DNA of 64,000 nt from Drosophila miranda (lineage: Eukaryota; Arthropoda; Insecta; Diptera; Drosophilidae): positions 16,058,001 to 16,122,000 of the forward strand of contig NC_046677.1 of the NCBI RefSeq assembly GCF_003369915.1, given 5' to 3'. Both the position numbers and the translations under genes were made by a program. This document shows positions 48,691-60,100 of this stretch, piece after piece; position 1 is the stretch's first letter, and each line of letters begins with the position of its first letter. The notes beneath the pieces were generated by a model. That model was given only the letters and a program-made list of their open reading frames with translations. It was not told where the DNA came from and did no database searches.

Positions 48691-48699
48691 GTCACGTGA
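48691..48699. promoter_or_regulatory. E-box GTCACGTGA (MITF/TFEB CLEAR-like)
   Basis: GTCACGTGA contains the TCACGTGA palindrome bound by MITF/TFE factors. Mitf is known to activate V-ATPase genes in flies and mammals. Its position about 345 bp before the start codon of a V-ATPase subunit gene makes a regulatory role plausible. Confidence 0.55.
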
Positions 48700-48904
48700 A
48701 ACGAAAGCTCTGCTCGAGCATAATTTTTTGTGTGAGGGAGTTACGAGTATAAATCGAAAATAACTGAAAAACACTTGTCGCCAAGTTGCTGATTAAGAAA
48801 TACCTAAAATATTACCAGAAAATAGGCAGCAAAAAGTGTGTACTTTGGATTAAAAGATATTGATAGTGTCGGGTTACACGTCCCCTTCCCTCCCACTTCG
48901 ATGT

Positions 48905-48914
48905 GTCAGCTGAC
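48905..48914. promoter_or_regulatory. Palindromic E-box GTCAGCTGAC, site 3
   Basis: The third identical palindrome lies about 120 bp before the start codon of Vha68-2, just upstream of the CCAG tandem. Confidence 0.5.
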
Positions 48915-48920
48915 AAAAGG

Positions 48921-48944
48921 GCCAGCCAGCCAGCCAGCCAGCCA
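48921..48944. repeat. CCAG tetranucleotide repeat
   Basis: About five tandem GCCA/CCAG units lie in the leader or intron region of Vha68-2. Confidence 0.85.
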
Positions 48945-49036
48945 CCAATTAGTGATAAGAAATTTTCAGTTTTATCTTTCGTTAGCGCTACAATGCAGTT
49001 CTCTTGCTTTCAGTTGTAGAAACAAAATCAAGCAAA

Positions 49037-51076
49037 ATGTCCAATCTGAAATGTTTCGATGATGAGGAGCGTGAGTCCAAATATGGACGTGTCTTCGCTG
49101 TCTCGGGTCCTGGTAAGTAACCAGACAAATTCCCCCTCCAGCCGATATCTAACCTCCTAACCTCCAATTCTCAGTGGTCACCGCCGAGGCCATGTCCGGC
49201 TCTGCTATGTACGAGCTGGTGCGCGTCGGCTACTACGAGCTGGTGGGCGAGATCATCCGTCTGGAGGGCGACATGGCCACCATTCAGGTGTACGAGGAGA
49301 CCTCTGGCGTGACTGTCGGCGATCCCGTCCTGCGCACAGGCAAGCCCCTGTCCGTTGAGCTGGGCCCCGGTATCATGGGCAGCATTTTTGACGGTATCCA
49401 GCGTCCGCTGAAGGACATCAACGAGCTGACCAACTCCATCTACATCCCCAAGGGTGTGAATGTGCCCGCCTTGTCGCGCACCATCGCCTGGGAGTTCAAC
49501 CCCTTGAACGTGAAGGTCGGCTCCCACATCACTGGAGGTGATCTGTTCGGTCTGGTCCATGAGAACACTCTGGTCAAGCACAAGATGATTGTCAACCCAC
49601 GCGCCAAGGGCACAGTCCGCTACATTGCCCCCTCTGGAAACTACAAGGTCGATGAAGTCGTCCTCGAGACAGAGTTCGATGGCGAGATCACCAAGCACAC
49701 CATGTTGCAGGTGTGGCCCGTGCGTCAGCCACGTCCCGTCACCGAGAAGCTGCCCGCCAACCATCCCCTGCTGACCGGACAGCGTGTCCTCGACTCGCTC
49801 TTCCCCTGTGTCCAGGGCGGTACCACCGCCATTCCCGGTGCCTTCGGTTGCGGCAAGACTGTCATCTCCCAGGTGAGCTTCATTCTCAGTCATCAAAAGA
49901 CCTGACCTCATGTAGTTTCTTCCAATCATTCCCGTAGGCTCTGTCCAAGTACTCCAACTCTGATGTCATCGTGTACGTCGGTTGCGGCGAGCGTGGTAAC
50001 GAGATGTCTGAGGTACTGCGTGACTTCCCCGAGCTGTCCGTGGAGATCGATGGCGTCACCGAGTCCATTATGAAGCGTACCGCCCTGGTGGCCAACACCT
50101 CCAACATGCCTGTGGCTGCCCGTGAGGCCTCCATCTACACCGGTATCACCCTCTCGGAATACTTCCGTGACATGGGTTACAACGTGTCCATGATGGCTGA
50201 CTCCACCTCCCGTTGGGCCGAGGCCTTGCGTGAAATTTCGGGTCGTCTGGCTGAGATGCCTGCCGATTCCGGCTACCCAGCCTACCTGGGCGCCCGTCTG
50301 GCCTCCTTCTACGAGCGTGCCGGTCGCATCAAGTGCTTGGGTAACCCCGAGCGAGAGGGTTCCGTCTCCATTGTCGGCGCTGTGTCGCCTCCTGGTGGTG
50401 ACTTCTCCGATCCCGTGACATCCGCCACTCTGGGTATCGTGCAGGTGTTCTGGGGTCTGGACAAGAAGCTGGCCCAGCGCAAGCATTTCCCCTCCATCAA
50501 CTGGCTCATCTCCTACTCGAAGTACATGCGTGCCCTCGATGACTTCTATGACAAGAACTTCCAGGAGTTTGTGCCCCTGCGTACCAAGGTCAAGGAGATC
50601 CTGCAGGAAGAGGAGGATCTGTCTGAAATCGTGCAGCTGGTCGGCAAGGCCTCGCTGGCCGAGACCGACAAGATCACCTTGGAGGTGGCCAAGCTGCTGA
50701 AGGACGATTTCCTGCAGCAGAACTCCTACTCGTCGTACGATCGCTTCTGCCCCTTCTACAAGACCGTCGGTATGCTGAAGAACATCATCGACTTCTACGA
50801 CCTGGCCCGCCACTCTGTTGAGTCGACGGCCCAGTCCGAGAACAAGATCACCTGGAACGTTATTCGCGAGGCAATGGGCAACATCATGTACCAGCTGTCT
50901 TCCATGAAGTTCAAGGTGAGTGAAGCCTAATCGACGCTTATGAATGAAGAGATTACTCACTGATCTCTCTGCCTTTTACTCAGGACCCCGTCAAGGATGG
51001 TGAGGCCAAGATCAAGGCTGACTTTGAGCAGCTGCACGAGGACCTGCAGCAGGCCTTCAGAAATCTGGAGGACTAG
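49037..51076 (+). CDS. Vha68-2: V-ATPase catalytic subunit A (Vha68-2 type, 4 coding exons, 614 aa)
   Basis: The catalytic A subunit of the V1 sector hydrolyses ATP to drive proton pumping into lysosomes, other endomembrane compartments and across some plasma membranes. Coding exons are 49037-49112, 49175-49872, 49938-50915 and 50984-51076. The joined frame is 615 codons with stop, exactly the family length of 614. The N-terminus [20 protein letters not shown] matches the fly protein except for Cys at position 6, where I recall Arg. The P-loop GAFGCGKT lies at about 247-254 and includes the redox-sensitive Cys. Later landmarks are [20 protein letters not shown] and [12 protein letters not shown], and the C-terminus ends AFRNLED. 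Codon use is strongly biased, as expected for high expression. Flies also have a near-identical Vha68-1, so the symbol is the likeliest choice, not certain. Intron 2 is nearly identical to that of the next gene. Upstream E-boxes suggest MITF-type control. Confidence 0.95.
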
Positions 51077-51476
51077 AGCGTGTTGGCCTTACTTTTACAA
51101 TCTAATCTTATATTTGTTATATAGTTAACTTTTAAAATGAAAGCAGTCAAAAAACGTACCGTGCGTACAGTTCCGTCAAAAGAAAAACAACAAAAAAGCC
51201 TACTGAAAAAAAATTGTGAAGAAAAAGAAGAAGACCAACAATTCCATGCTGCATTCAAAAGTTTCCGAAACAAAGAAAGAAAAACAAACGAAAATCCATC
51301 AATGAAATTCCACTACTTTTCGATGCCTGCGAGAGATGCAAAACATTCCGGCCTGCGGTTGATACTTTATCATCCAGAAATGCAACCCGCCAGGGGGGCA
51401 GTCAGGGACACGTCAACTGTAACGCCAACCACCAACGAACGTCCTTCTATGTACTTCCATTTACAACACTACACTG

Positions 51477-51482
51477 AATAAA
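51477..51482 (+). terminator. Polyadenylation signal AATAAA, proximal
   Basis: AATAAA lies about 400 bp past the Vha68-2 stop. A second signal follows at 51711, so alternative 3' ends are likely. Confidence 0.5.
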
Positions 51483-51710
51483 AGACACGCACAACACGTA
51501 GTACCGAAGTAGTACGCGGACCCGACCCCGAGCCCCACACGCACCGCACATCCACACAAAAGACATATACAAATGCATGCATAAATAGTATTATTGTTTA
51601 ATGAATGGAAATTCTTGTTTATTTGTGAAAAAGTCATGTTTTCTCCCCTGTTTGTTTGTTTGTTTGTTAAATTTATGTAAATATTTAAAGTATGAAATAT
51701 TAAATGTACG

Positions 51711-51716
51711 AATAAA
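51711..51716 (+). terminator. Polyadenylation signal AATAAA, distal
   Basis: AATAAA followed by GTGCAAAC lies in AT-rich sequence about 635 bp past the Vha68-2 stop codon. Confidence 0.5.
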
Positions 51717-52267
51717 GTGCAAACAACAAATACATTTAATGTAATTGCAAGCACCTCTCCTCCACTCTCTCTCTTAATCTCGTATAGACTTCGAAACTCT
51801 TCGTTTTCTTATTTATATTCAAGAAAATTGATCAACGAAACTTCTTTAAAGCTATGCTATCAGGTGTCTGATATTACTGAACGAAACGATGCATCAGATA
51901 TATTTGACCTAATGAAACATCTTTCTATTTTAAAATCTTAAAAAGCTACGGCACAGAACCTGATGTGATAATTTGTATAGTGTCTTTTCGTACGACCTGG
52001 CAGTACGCACCTGCAGGTTGGGAAACATTGGAGCTTGTTGCCCGGTATCGTTCGTCTGGTGAGTCAGCGCCTACTGTATCACAATTCGGCTTTATCTATC
52101 CTTCTACAACACTCTATTCTCCCATATTTTAAAATTTTCTTTCAATGAAATATCTGCCTTTTTCATAGCAGACCTGTAGAAATAATTTCAGCTCGATAAA
52201 TAACAAAATTATCCCTTTTCATAGTAAAAATTGACCTGATCAACTTGGATCCCATTCAATCGCCACC
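51717..52267. other. Intergenic region between Vha68-2 and Vha68-3
   Basis: About 550 bp have no recognised feature apart from the presumed promoter and short leader of the downstream gene. Unlike the region before Vha68-2, none of the GTCAGCTGAC or GTCACGTGA sites is seen here. Confidence 0.5.
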
Positions 52268-54504
52268 ATGGACAAAGATAAGAAACCTGCACTGCGGCTG
52301 TGTCATTGCCAACACGACGCCAAACAGAAGCCGTGCACCTGCAGCACAGCTGCAAAAGCAGCCCAAAAGGAAACAAGCACGAACACCTCCTTCGAGTATA
52401 GTGTTCAGGATGGGACTGCGCAGACCCAGTATGAATCTGTGGACTGTAAAGAGGATGATTCTAAGCAAGAGCGCAAGCGAAGCTTAACGATAGCCGATAA
52501 CACCGATTCTGACGATTCGGCCGAGGGCAATGCAAATGTGCGCCCAACCGAATCTGTATTTCAGAAGAAGGTGGTTTATGACACCCCCACCCCAGCGGAG
52601 GAGGAGAAGGAGGAGGAGCACGTAGGGCGCATCTTTGGCGTCTCCGGTCCAGTGGTCAATGCCGAGGATATGGCCGGCGCCGCCATGTACGAATTGGTTC
52701 GCGTAGGCCACAACAATCTGGTGGGCGAGATCATTCGTCTGGAGGGCGACATGGCCACCATTCAGGTGTACGAGGATACGTCCGGCGTGAGTGTCGGGGA
52801 TCCTGTCTACCAGACGGGCAAACCCCTGTCCGTGGAGCTAGGCCCGGGCATTATGGGCAGCATCTTTGACGGCATTCAGCGCCCGCTGCGCACCATCCAC
52901 GAGATCACCGAATCGATCTACGTGCCCAAGGGCATTGATATCCCATGTCTGCCCCGCAATATCTCTTACTCTTTCAGCCCAGAGAAGCTGAATATCGACG
53001 ACATGATCACCGGCGGCGACATCTATGGGACGGTGCACGAGAATTGTATGATGGAGCACCGCCTGATGCTGCCGCCTCGCAGCCAGGGCCGCATCAAGTG
53101 GCTGGCCAGCGAGGGCAACTACTGCGTGGAAGACGTGGTCATCGAGACGGAGTTCGAGGACGTCGTCACCAAGCACACCATGCTCCAGGTGTGGCCAGTG
53201 CGACGCAGTCGGCCCACAGTCGAGAAGCTGCCTAGCAACAGTCCTCTGCTGACGGGACAGCGCGTTCTGGACGCTTTCTTCCCCTGTGTCCAGGGCGGTA
53301 CCACCGCCATTCCCGGTGCCTTCGGTTGCGGCAAGACTGTCATCTCCCAGGTGAGCTTCATTCTCAGTCATCAAAAGACTTGGCCTCATGTAGTTTCTTC
53401 CTATCATTCCCGTAGGCTCTGTCCAAGTACTCCAACTCGGATGTCATCGTGTACGTAGGTTGCGGCGAGCGCGGCAATGAGATGTCTGAGGTGCTGCGCG
53501 ACTTTCCTCAGCTCGAGATTGAGATCAACGGCAAGATGGAGACTATAATGAAGCGCACCGCGCTGGTGGCCAACACCTCCAACATGCCCGTGGCTGCCCG
53601 TGAGGCCTCCATCTACACGGGCATCACCATCTCCGAGTACTTTCGGGACATGGGCTACCACGCGTCCATGATGGCTGACTCCACCTCCCGTTGGGCCGAG
53701 GCGCTGCGTGAGATCTCCGGACGTCTGGCGGAGATGCCCGCCGATGCAGGCTATCCAGCCTACTTGGGTGCCCGTCTGGCCTCCTTCTATGAGCGTGCCG
53801 GTCGCGTACAGTGTCTGGGTAGCCCCGATCGCGAAGGCTCTGTGTCCATTGTCGGCGCTGTGTCGCCTCCTGGCGGTGACTTCTCCGATCCCGTGACCTC
53901 TGCCACTCTGAGCATCGTCCAGGTGTTCTGGGGACTGGACAAGAAGCTGGCCCAGCGCAAGCACTTCCCCTCCGTCAACTGGCTGCAGTCGTACTCGAAG
54001 TACATCCGCGCCCTGGACGCATACTACGAGGAGAACAATCCCGACTTCGTCAAGCTGCGGTCCTCGGCCAAACAGATTCTGCAGGAGGAAGACGATCTGG
54101 CGGAGATCGTGCAGCTGGTGGGCAAGTCCTCGCTGAACGAGACCGACAAGATCGTCCTGGAGGTGGCCAAGATGCTGAAGGATGACTTCCTGCAGCAGAA
54201 CTCCTACAGCAACTACGACGCATTCTGTCCCTTCTACAAGACCGTCGGGATGCTCCGCAACATGATGGCCTTCTACGACGCCGCCGTCGAGGCTGTGGTC
54301 AGCACAGCCCAAGACGAGGCTCGTGTCACGTGGAACCTGATCAGAGAGCACGGCGCCCAGATAATGTACGATCTGTCCACCATGAAGTTTCTCAATCCGA
54401 AGATGGGCCAGCAAGCCGTCGAGGAGGAGATGGACATTCTGCATGAGAGCATTCGAAAGACCTTCACCCATCTACAAGAAAATATCGCCAAGTTCTATGC
54501 ATAA
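52268..54504 (+). CDS. Vha68-3: V-ATPase subunit A paralogue with N-terminal extension (Vha68-3 type, 2 exons, 723 aa)
   Basis: A diverged V-ATPase catalytic subunit. Exons are 52268-53350 and 53416-54504, joined without frame loss, and the start sits in a strong context (CCACCATGG). The core aligns along its whole length with the upstream gene: P-loop GAFGCGKT at about 350-357, [20 protein letters not shown] and [12 protein letters not shown] are intact, so it should be catalytically competent. It differs by a 102-residue N-terminal extension with a Cys/His patch ([14 protein letters not shown], about 12-25) and an acidic stretch ending EEEKEEEH before VGRIFGVSG. The C-terminus ends ENIAKFYA instead of AFRNLED. 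It lacks the first and last introns of its neighbour but keeps the middle one, which is almost identical to the neighbour's. In flies a third, extended, testis-biased Vha68 gene is known; the symbol is assigned by that resemblance. Confidence 0.88.
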
Positions 54505-57074
54505 AAGATGGCTGATGCGAAGGAGGGTGTCGTTAACGCATCTGGTTTGGTGACTTTTCAAAATTGTTGGTGGAAAATGTGCATCCATTAATTGCATTTC
54601 AAAGTTCTAAAGCGAGTTTGTTGGTTTTTTGTTTAATATTCTTTTAAAATGAAATAATATAATCATTAATTCCTCACCTACAAAGACTTTTCAAGATTTA
54701 CGCACATATTTCAGGAATTTTTATCCCATAACCACTTGGATTATACTCACGATAATTATCCTTGCCATCGACTACTGACGATAATCTTCCGTTTTTGTGG
54801 GGGGTCAAAAGTCATTTACCCATTGACGCGTTTTACCCATTAGAGCAGTTAACGGTGCAATTTTCGTTTCCCTTTTCGTCTGCCGCTTTTGCAGTTTCCC
54901 TGAATTTTCCTGAGCAGTTAATCCGTTTTCTAGGGGCAGATTGAGGGTGATCCCCCGCCTCCGCCTCCCCCCAAAAAAGGAAGTAATAAAAAATTCCTTG
55001 ATTTATAGGAAAAGTTTATTAAATGCGCTCAAACGTGGCCACGCCCCAAAACCAAAATGTTCTCCCCCCGCAATCCGAAGAGCAAACGTCAAGGCCCAGT
55101 GGAAAGCTTTTTGCACCAGCATCCAGCATAGGGGAGAGAGAGAGTGAGAGTGAGAGAGATCGATTTCGATTCAATTAGTGGAAATTAAATGTAAGTTTAT
55201 ATGTATAAGTCCCTGGATCCCTCTGTCTGTGTGTGGGCACGGTTGGGCTTCTGTGGATTGCGATGATTACATTTCCGCACTCCACCACCCATCCCATCCC
55301 ATCACATCTCACCCCATACCATCGCATACCATTCCATATCCTTTGCCATCATCATCCCCATCTGCCATCTAGAACCCATCTCTACACCACTACAGCAGAC
55401 CAAGTCAGCCATAAAATGAGCGCCGAGCAAAAGAAGCAAGCCAAAAAATCAGAATCAGTTCAATTGCAAATTGAAAATCCCCTTACAACTTCCGTTTCCG
55501 CTATGCGAGATGGCGGGGAATGGTTGGGGGGGTTTTGGCTGGGAGCAGCACCAGTGGGTGGGCAAAGTCAGGCATATGTGTATGTGTGTGTACGTGTGTT
55601 GTAGAGGAGACAGTGTGAGTGTGGGCGTCTGGCTGCCATGACAAACGTGGCGTATGAGCAATGCGCGCTAATTGGCTGCCATTCGATGTGCGCTCCTGTA
55701 CCTCTCTCAGTTCTCTTTTTGGCTCTCTTTTCGTTACTCTTCGTTCCCTTTCGTTCCATATCGGTCGTCAGCACACTGAGCGGAAGTCAAGTTTTAAAGG
55801 AACAATAGATCCTTATATATAATGCAAATTATGTGATTTTATTGAAACATATGCAGAACTTGTAAATCTAAGATCCAACATTAATTAGATCTTAGATTAA
55901 AGTTTATTCTTGAAGAATTTAACTACAAATGGGGGTAAACGTTTACGCAGTAATCACAGATCTATTGCCATGATCTTTTAAAACACGAAATACCGAGAGA
56001 GATTTCGTGAGGCTCTATTCAAGATCAGAATTCTTTCAGCTAAAACCTGATTTTTTTCTCAGTGCACCAGCCAGGCACAGAGCGAAGAGGAGCATCATCC
56101 TGGTCTCCACTTGCTCATCATTCTACTCCGTCCCGTCCCAGCAGCCATTTCGAGCTGAAAGCTGCTTGGGCTCAGCCTTGGGATTGCGTTTGGTGATGCC
56201 GTTCGCAATGGCAGAGCAGAGCCAGTGCCAGAGTTGGAGTCATGGTTTGTGGGGGATGGGTGGCCGTGGTAGTGGTAGTGGAATGGAAGATGAGATGGGG
56301 TTAGGTGGGGGAGCTCGAGTGGGCGTGGGCGTGGGAGTGGGTCTTATTGCATAATTTGAAGGGGTTAAACCATTGAGCTTTAATGCAAAATTTCAATTGA
56401 ACGTCAAACAGTCAATTCGCTTTAGCGGCGATAATCGTAAAAGGATAATGGTGCTAAAAGCGCATAAAATGGCAGACAGAAAGGCAGCCGTCAGCCAGAG
56501 ACCCCCTGAGGCGGCAGTGCCTCTGCCTCTCCATCTGCATATGTGTGTCTGTGTGTGTGAGTGTATATATTTTCCTCTCTGGCTCCTCTGTCTGCTCTTG
56601 GCCTAAGTGTGCACTCAATTAAAGGATTTTTTGGTCGGAGCACAGAGAGGGGCTAACGGCCGGACAATATTGGGTTTGTTAGATAAGCTCCTGCCGAATT
56701 CTTTCTCTTTTTTTACTCGTTTTACACTGGGTCCCCAGACACTTTTCCCTGGAGGCTGTAAGCGGCTTTTCTAGGCGTCTTACAAAGTAAATACAAAATA
56801 TTCAAATGGAAAAATTGAGCATCCACAAAATACCATAAATAAGAATGTTTGTTAAATAACCGGATCCCTAAACGGTAGTATTACCAGAGAATCCTATATT
56901 TCAAAGAGAGATTAAGAGTTGCCAATGGGTGTGGATTGTGGATATGGGTTTAAATAGATACAGTTCGAGAGTCAAAGGATTCGCTTCAGTATTTGCTTTT
57001 GTTTACATTCATTTAATTGGTGATTTATTTGTTAGTACTTTTATTTATTTATCGTATATTATTGTTTTTTCCAG
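54505..57074. other. Gene-poor region downstream of Vha68-3
   Basis: No gene is recognised. AATAAA at 54985 is a possible distant poly(A) signal. A degenerate CCCAT/CCATACC repeat lies at about 55280-55345. At 55415 an ATG (MSAEQKKQAKKSESVQ) opens a short frame that has no further support. Confidence 0.5.
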
Positions 57075-57119
57075 GGAGTGACAGACTCAACCCAATACTA
57101 TCCGCAGGAGTATAAAAAG
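57075..57119 (+). other. Candidate 45-nt coding microexon
   Basis: A strong acceptor (ATTGTTTTTTCCAG, ending 57074) and a strong donor (AAAAAG/GTAAGA) bracket 45 bases. Only one frame is open across the whole exon, giving GVTDSTQYYPQEYKK, with phase 0 on both sides. A symmetric microexon like this could belong to a large gene whose other exons lie outside the window. No partner exon is seen here, so it remains a prediction. Confidence 0.4.
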
Positions 57120-60100
57120 GTAAGATTAAATACATTTTGTTTTATCTTATCATTAATACATTTTTTTTTTGATAACGAACAGATTTTCGCCATGGCTAAT
57201 CTATGCAATTCAATCAATGGCTTTCGATATGGCAATCACTGAATATATGCCAAAGTAAACACAGATAAGAACATGCTTACTTTTTCAATTACAAAAAATT
57301 ACACCATGCATCATGCAAAAACGGTTTTTTTCATAGGTAAGCCATCGTTTTACCAAATAGTTTTTGCATGCTACACCTAGTTCTGAAGAACTTTGTCAAT
57401 CAGAAAAACCAGTGAGTGCAGCTATCAATCAGTGTTAAAAGCTTTGTAGCTTAGGCTTACCGGCTGGGAAATATACAGATTTTAAATCCAAACTTAATAA
57501 TTTGTTTGGTTATTTTGTACAGAAAAAAGTACTAGAGAAAAATTTGCTTGCTATTATTATATTATTTCACATCTGAATATCTAGTTACACATTTATCTGT
57601 CTATCTATCTTTTAAGTAAAAGTTTTATTTGGGGGGATAGGTAATGGTGATGCCATCCCTAAACACTTAGACATGTGCAAGTTAGATCCTCATGGACTAC
57701 GCTTCACCCCAGAAAGCTGTTATATCTGTTAATTTAAGGTCTCGCCCTTCGCACCCTTTCCGTTCCTTCGAACCCATCCCATGCCATACCGCAATCGTTG
57801 ACAAGTTTTACCCCAAAGAGGAAGCGTGTGCCGGCAAAGGACATGTTGCCCTTGCTTGTTATTGTTGTTCTTGGCCGCAGGGCCAAAAGGATATCATAAG
57901 CACATAAGATGATGAAGTCGGGAGCACCGGGAAAGAGCCGGGGGTGGAGGATACAAAAAGAAAAGGAGGAACAAGCATACGAACAAGCGGCATGGAAATG
58001 AGAACAGGAATGGGACTGGTGCTGGGACTGGGGCTGGGACTGGGGCTGCGAATGGTTCTGGGTTCCGGGACTGGTGCTGCAAGAACGAGGGCAACTTAAT
58101 TTGCAACTTATACGCAAAATCCTTTTGATTTTGTTATGTCGCTGCTTAAAGGTCCTTTTCTGTCGGGGGTATCCTCGGCGGCGAGTTCTTCGGAGTTCTT
58201 TGCCTGCAGTTATTTGGCAAACTTAAGCGGGAAACCTTTTTCTGCTCTGCTCTGCTCTCCGCTTCTTTCTGGTTTTCCCCCTGATTTTCCACGTTTCTTG
58301 CTTTGTTTCTCCTTTCGCTTTTTCGATTTTGGCGTTTCGTCTAAGTTTTCGGTGGGAAAAAGGGACCGCTGATCATTGTCCTTTTTTGGCCTGTACACAC
58401 ACAGACACAGCACACGGACGGAGACATATCCAGCTTCTGTTTAAGGGAATTTAAATTAGGCCTATGCAAATGCGCCGCAGGATGCTTTTCTTCTTCGGCT
58501 GCTGTATCCGGAGATGAACGTCCCTCGAACTGAATCTGAATCTGAAGCTGTTCGGAGGCTGAGGCTGGGGCTCGCCTCCAACTGCTGGCCGTATTAACGC
58601 CGCATTATCGCTGCAGCTCCACGACCATCCATTCGCAAAGAGACAAATATACAGACACTGAAAGAATAAACGACACCCAAGATAACAGAATAATTATACT
58701 CGTACCTGAAATGGTTGTTTAAATCAACCAAGGATCCAAAATATCGAATCAGGCTAGTATTTTTAATAATTATATTATCAAGAGTTTGGTAATCCTTAAA
58801 TATCGTATCCAAATATGGCAGCAGAACTAAAAATCGAATGGTAAAGAAGTTCCTAGACTGTACACTTTCCTTTCTTCCCAATCTGGGCAGAATATTTTAC
58901 TTGCTAAAGATCTCCTAAGTGGACTTAATTGGAATATAATTTTTAGGCTCTTATTCTTCTTCATTAATTTCGTTTTTATGTCTATAATCTGAAAGTAGCT
59001 ATAAAGTAAAATATTGTACAAGGCAGCTTTCACAGAATAAATGTGGAAAACGAGTTAGGTCCGAAGCAAAGATCTAGAATGTCGAAGCGGGATTATAGTG
59101 TTACGTCCCTTGGATGCACAATATTTTTTTAGAAAAAATCTCCAAAGTATATCTCCGGAACTATAAGTTTATTTATGCATTTTATCTGTTTATTCTATGA
59201 TCTCTTGCTGATCTCTATATATTAGACAGCTCTTATAGGCCTCTGTATGGTAATGACTACTGCCTTGAGGGGGTTCAATTTTGAGAAAAAAAAAATATAC
59301 GGGAGGTGTCTAATTCTATAAAAGTTATTCTTGAACCTGCACGTATGTATTTAAGGATACCTCTTCGTTGTAGAAATTGCCAAAAGTGCAGATACTGAAA
59401 GTGCAAAAATCGCTAAAATACAAAGCGATTTCTATAACTTTTAAAAAAGTATGGTGCGCTCTTCATTTTCAACCCTATTTTATTCTCTCAGTGCATACAC
59501 ACACACGCATACCAGCACTCACAGAAATACGCACATGAATCAGCGCGGTAATGTATGCCATGAAAAAGTTTTTGCCATAAAAATTTGCTCGCAAACTCGG
59601 AGTCGAGCAGCGAGTCCTTTGCCACTTGCTGCGGCGTGTCGCCTGTCGCACAACAACTGCCCTATCACTCACAGCTAGGAGGCGCCTCCCGCCCAGACCC
59701 TCCTGTACATGTAGCCTCCACACTGCCCTGCCAGGCCCCTCTTCTACACGAGATAATGAAATTGTTGCGAGTGGAGACGAAAAAGAAACTTTTGGCGAGG
59801 GCAGGCAAACATTTTAAATACAAAAGGATATGCGTGGGCAGGACGAGCAGAGTCCCTTTGCAGTGACATTGATGAAACGCTTGAAATTTACTGCGTTGCG
59901 ACCTCCTCACCCCTCACCCCCCATCTCCCAAGCACAGGAGCTGAAGCTGAAGCTGAAGCAGGGCAGGATTCATGTTTCTTTTTTTAACTTTGCGGTTGCT
60001 TCGCTTCCTCAACCTCGTCCTCTTCCTGGTCGTGGTCCCCGTCCTGCTCCGGGCCCGGGCCCGGTTTCTGCTCCTGGCTTGGGATCCTTTTCTGTTTCTG

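Larger units (their letters stand above)
46704..49036. promoter_or_regulatory. Divergent intergenic region and 5' leader of Vha68-2
   Basis: The cyclase starts leftward at 46703 and Vha68-2 rightward at 49037. The region contains GAGA-type tracts, a 46-bp direct repeat (47217 and 47470), three GTCAGCTGAC palindromes, one GTCACGTGA E-box, two copies of TTTTCGAACTTGGC (47591 and 48667 region) and a CCAG tandem. A 3' splice site (CTCTTGCTTTCAG, ending 49013) lies 24 bp before the ATG, so part of the region is a 5' UTR intron. The first non-coding exon could not be placed. Confidence 0.55.

Noticed and set aside
49171..50960. Long minus-strand open frames opposite Vha68-2
   Set aside because: They are shadows of strongly biased codon use in the V-ATPase gene, and the same occurs opposite Vha68-3.
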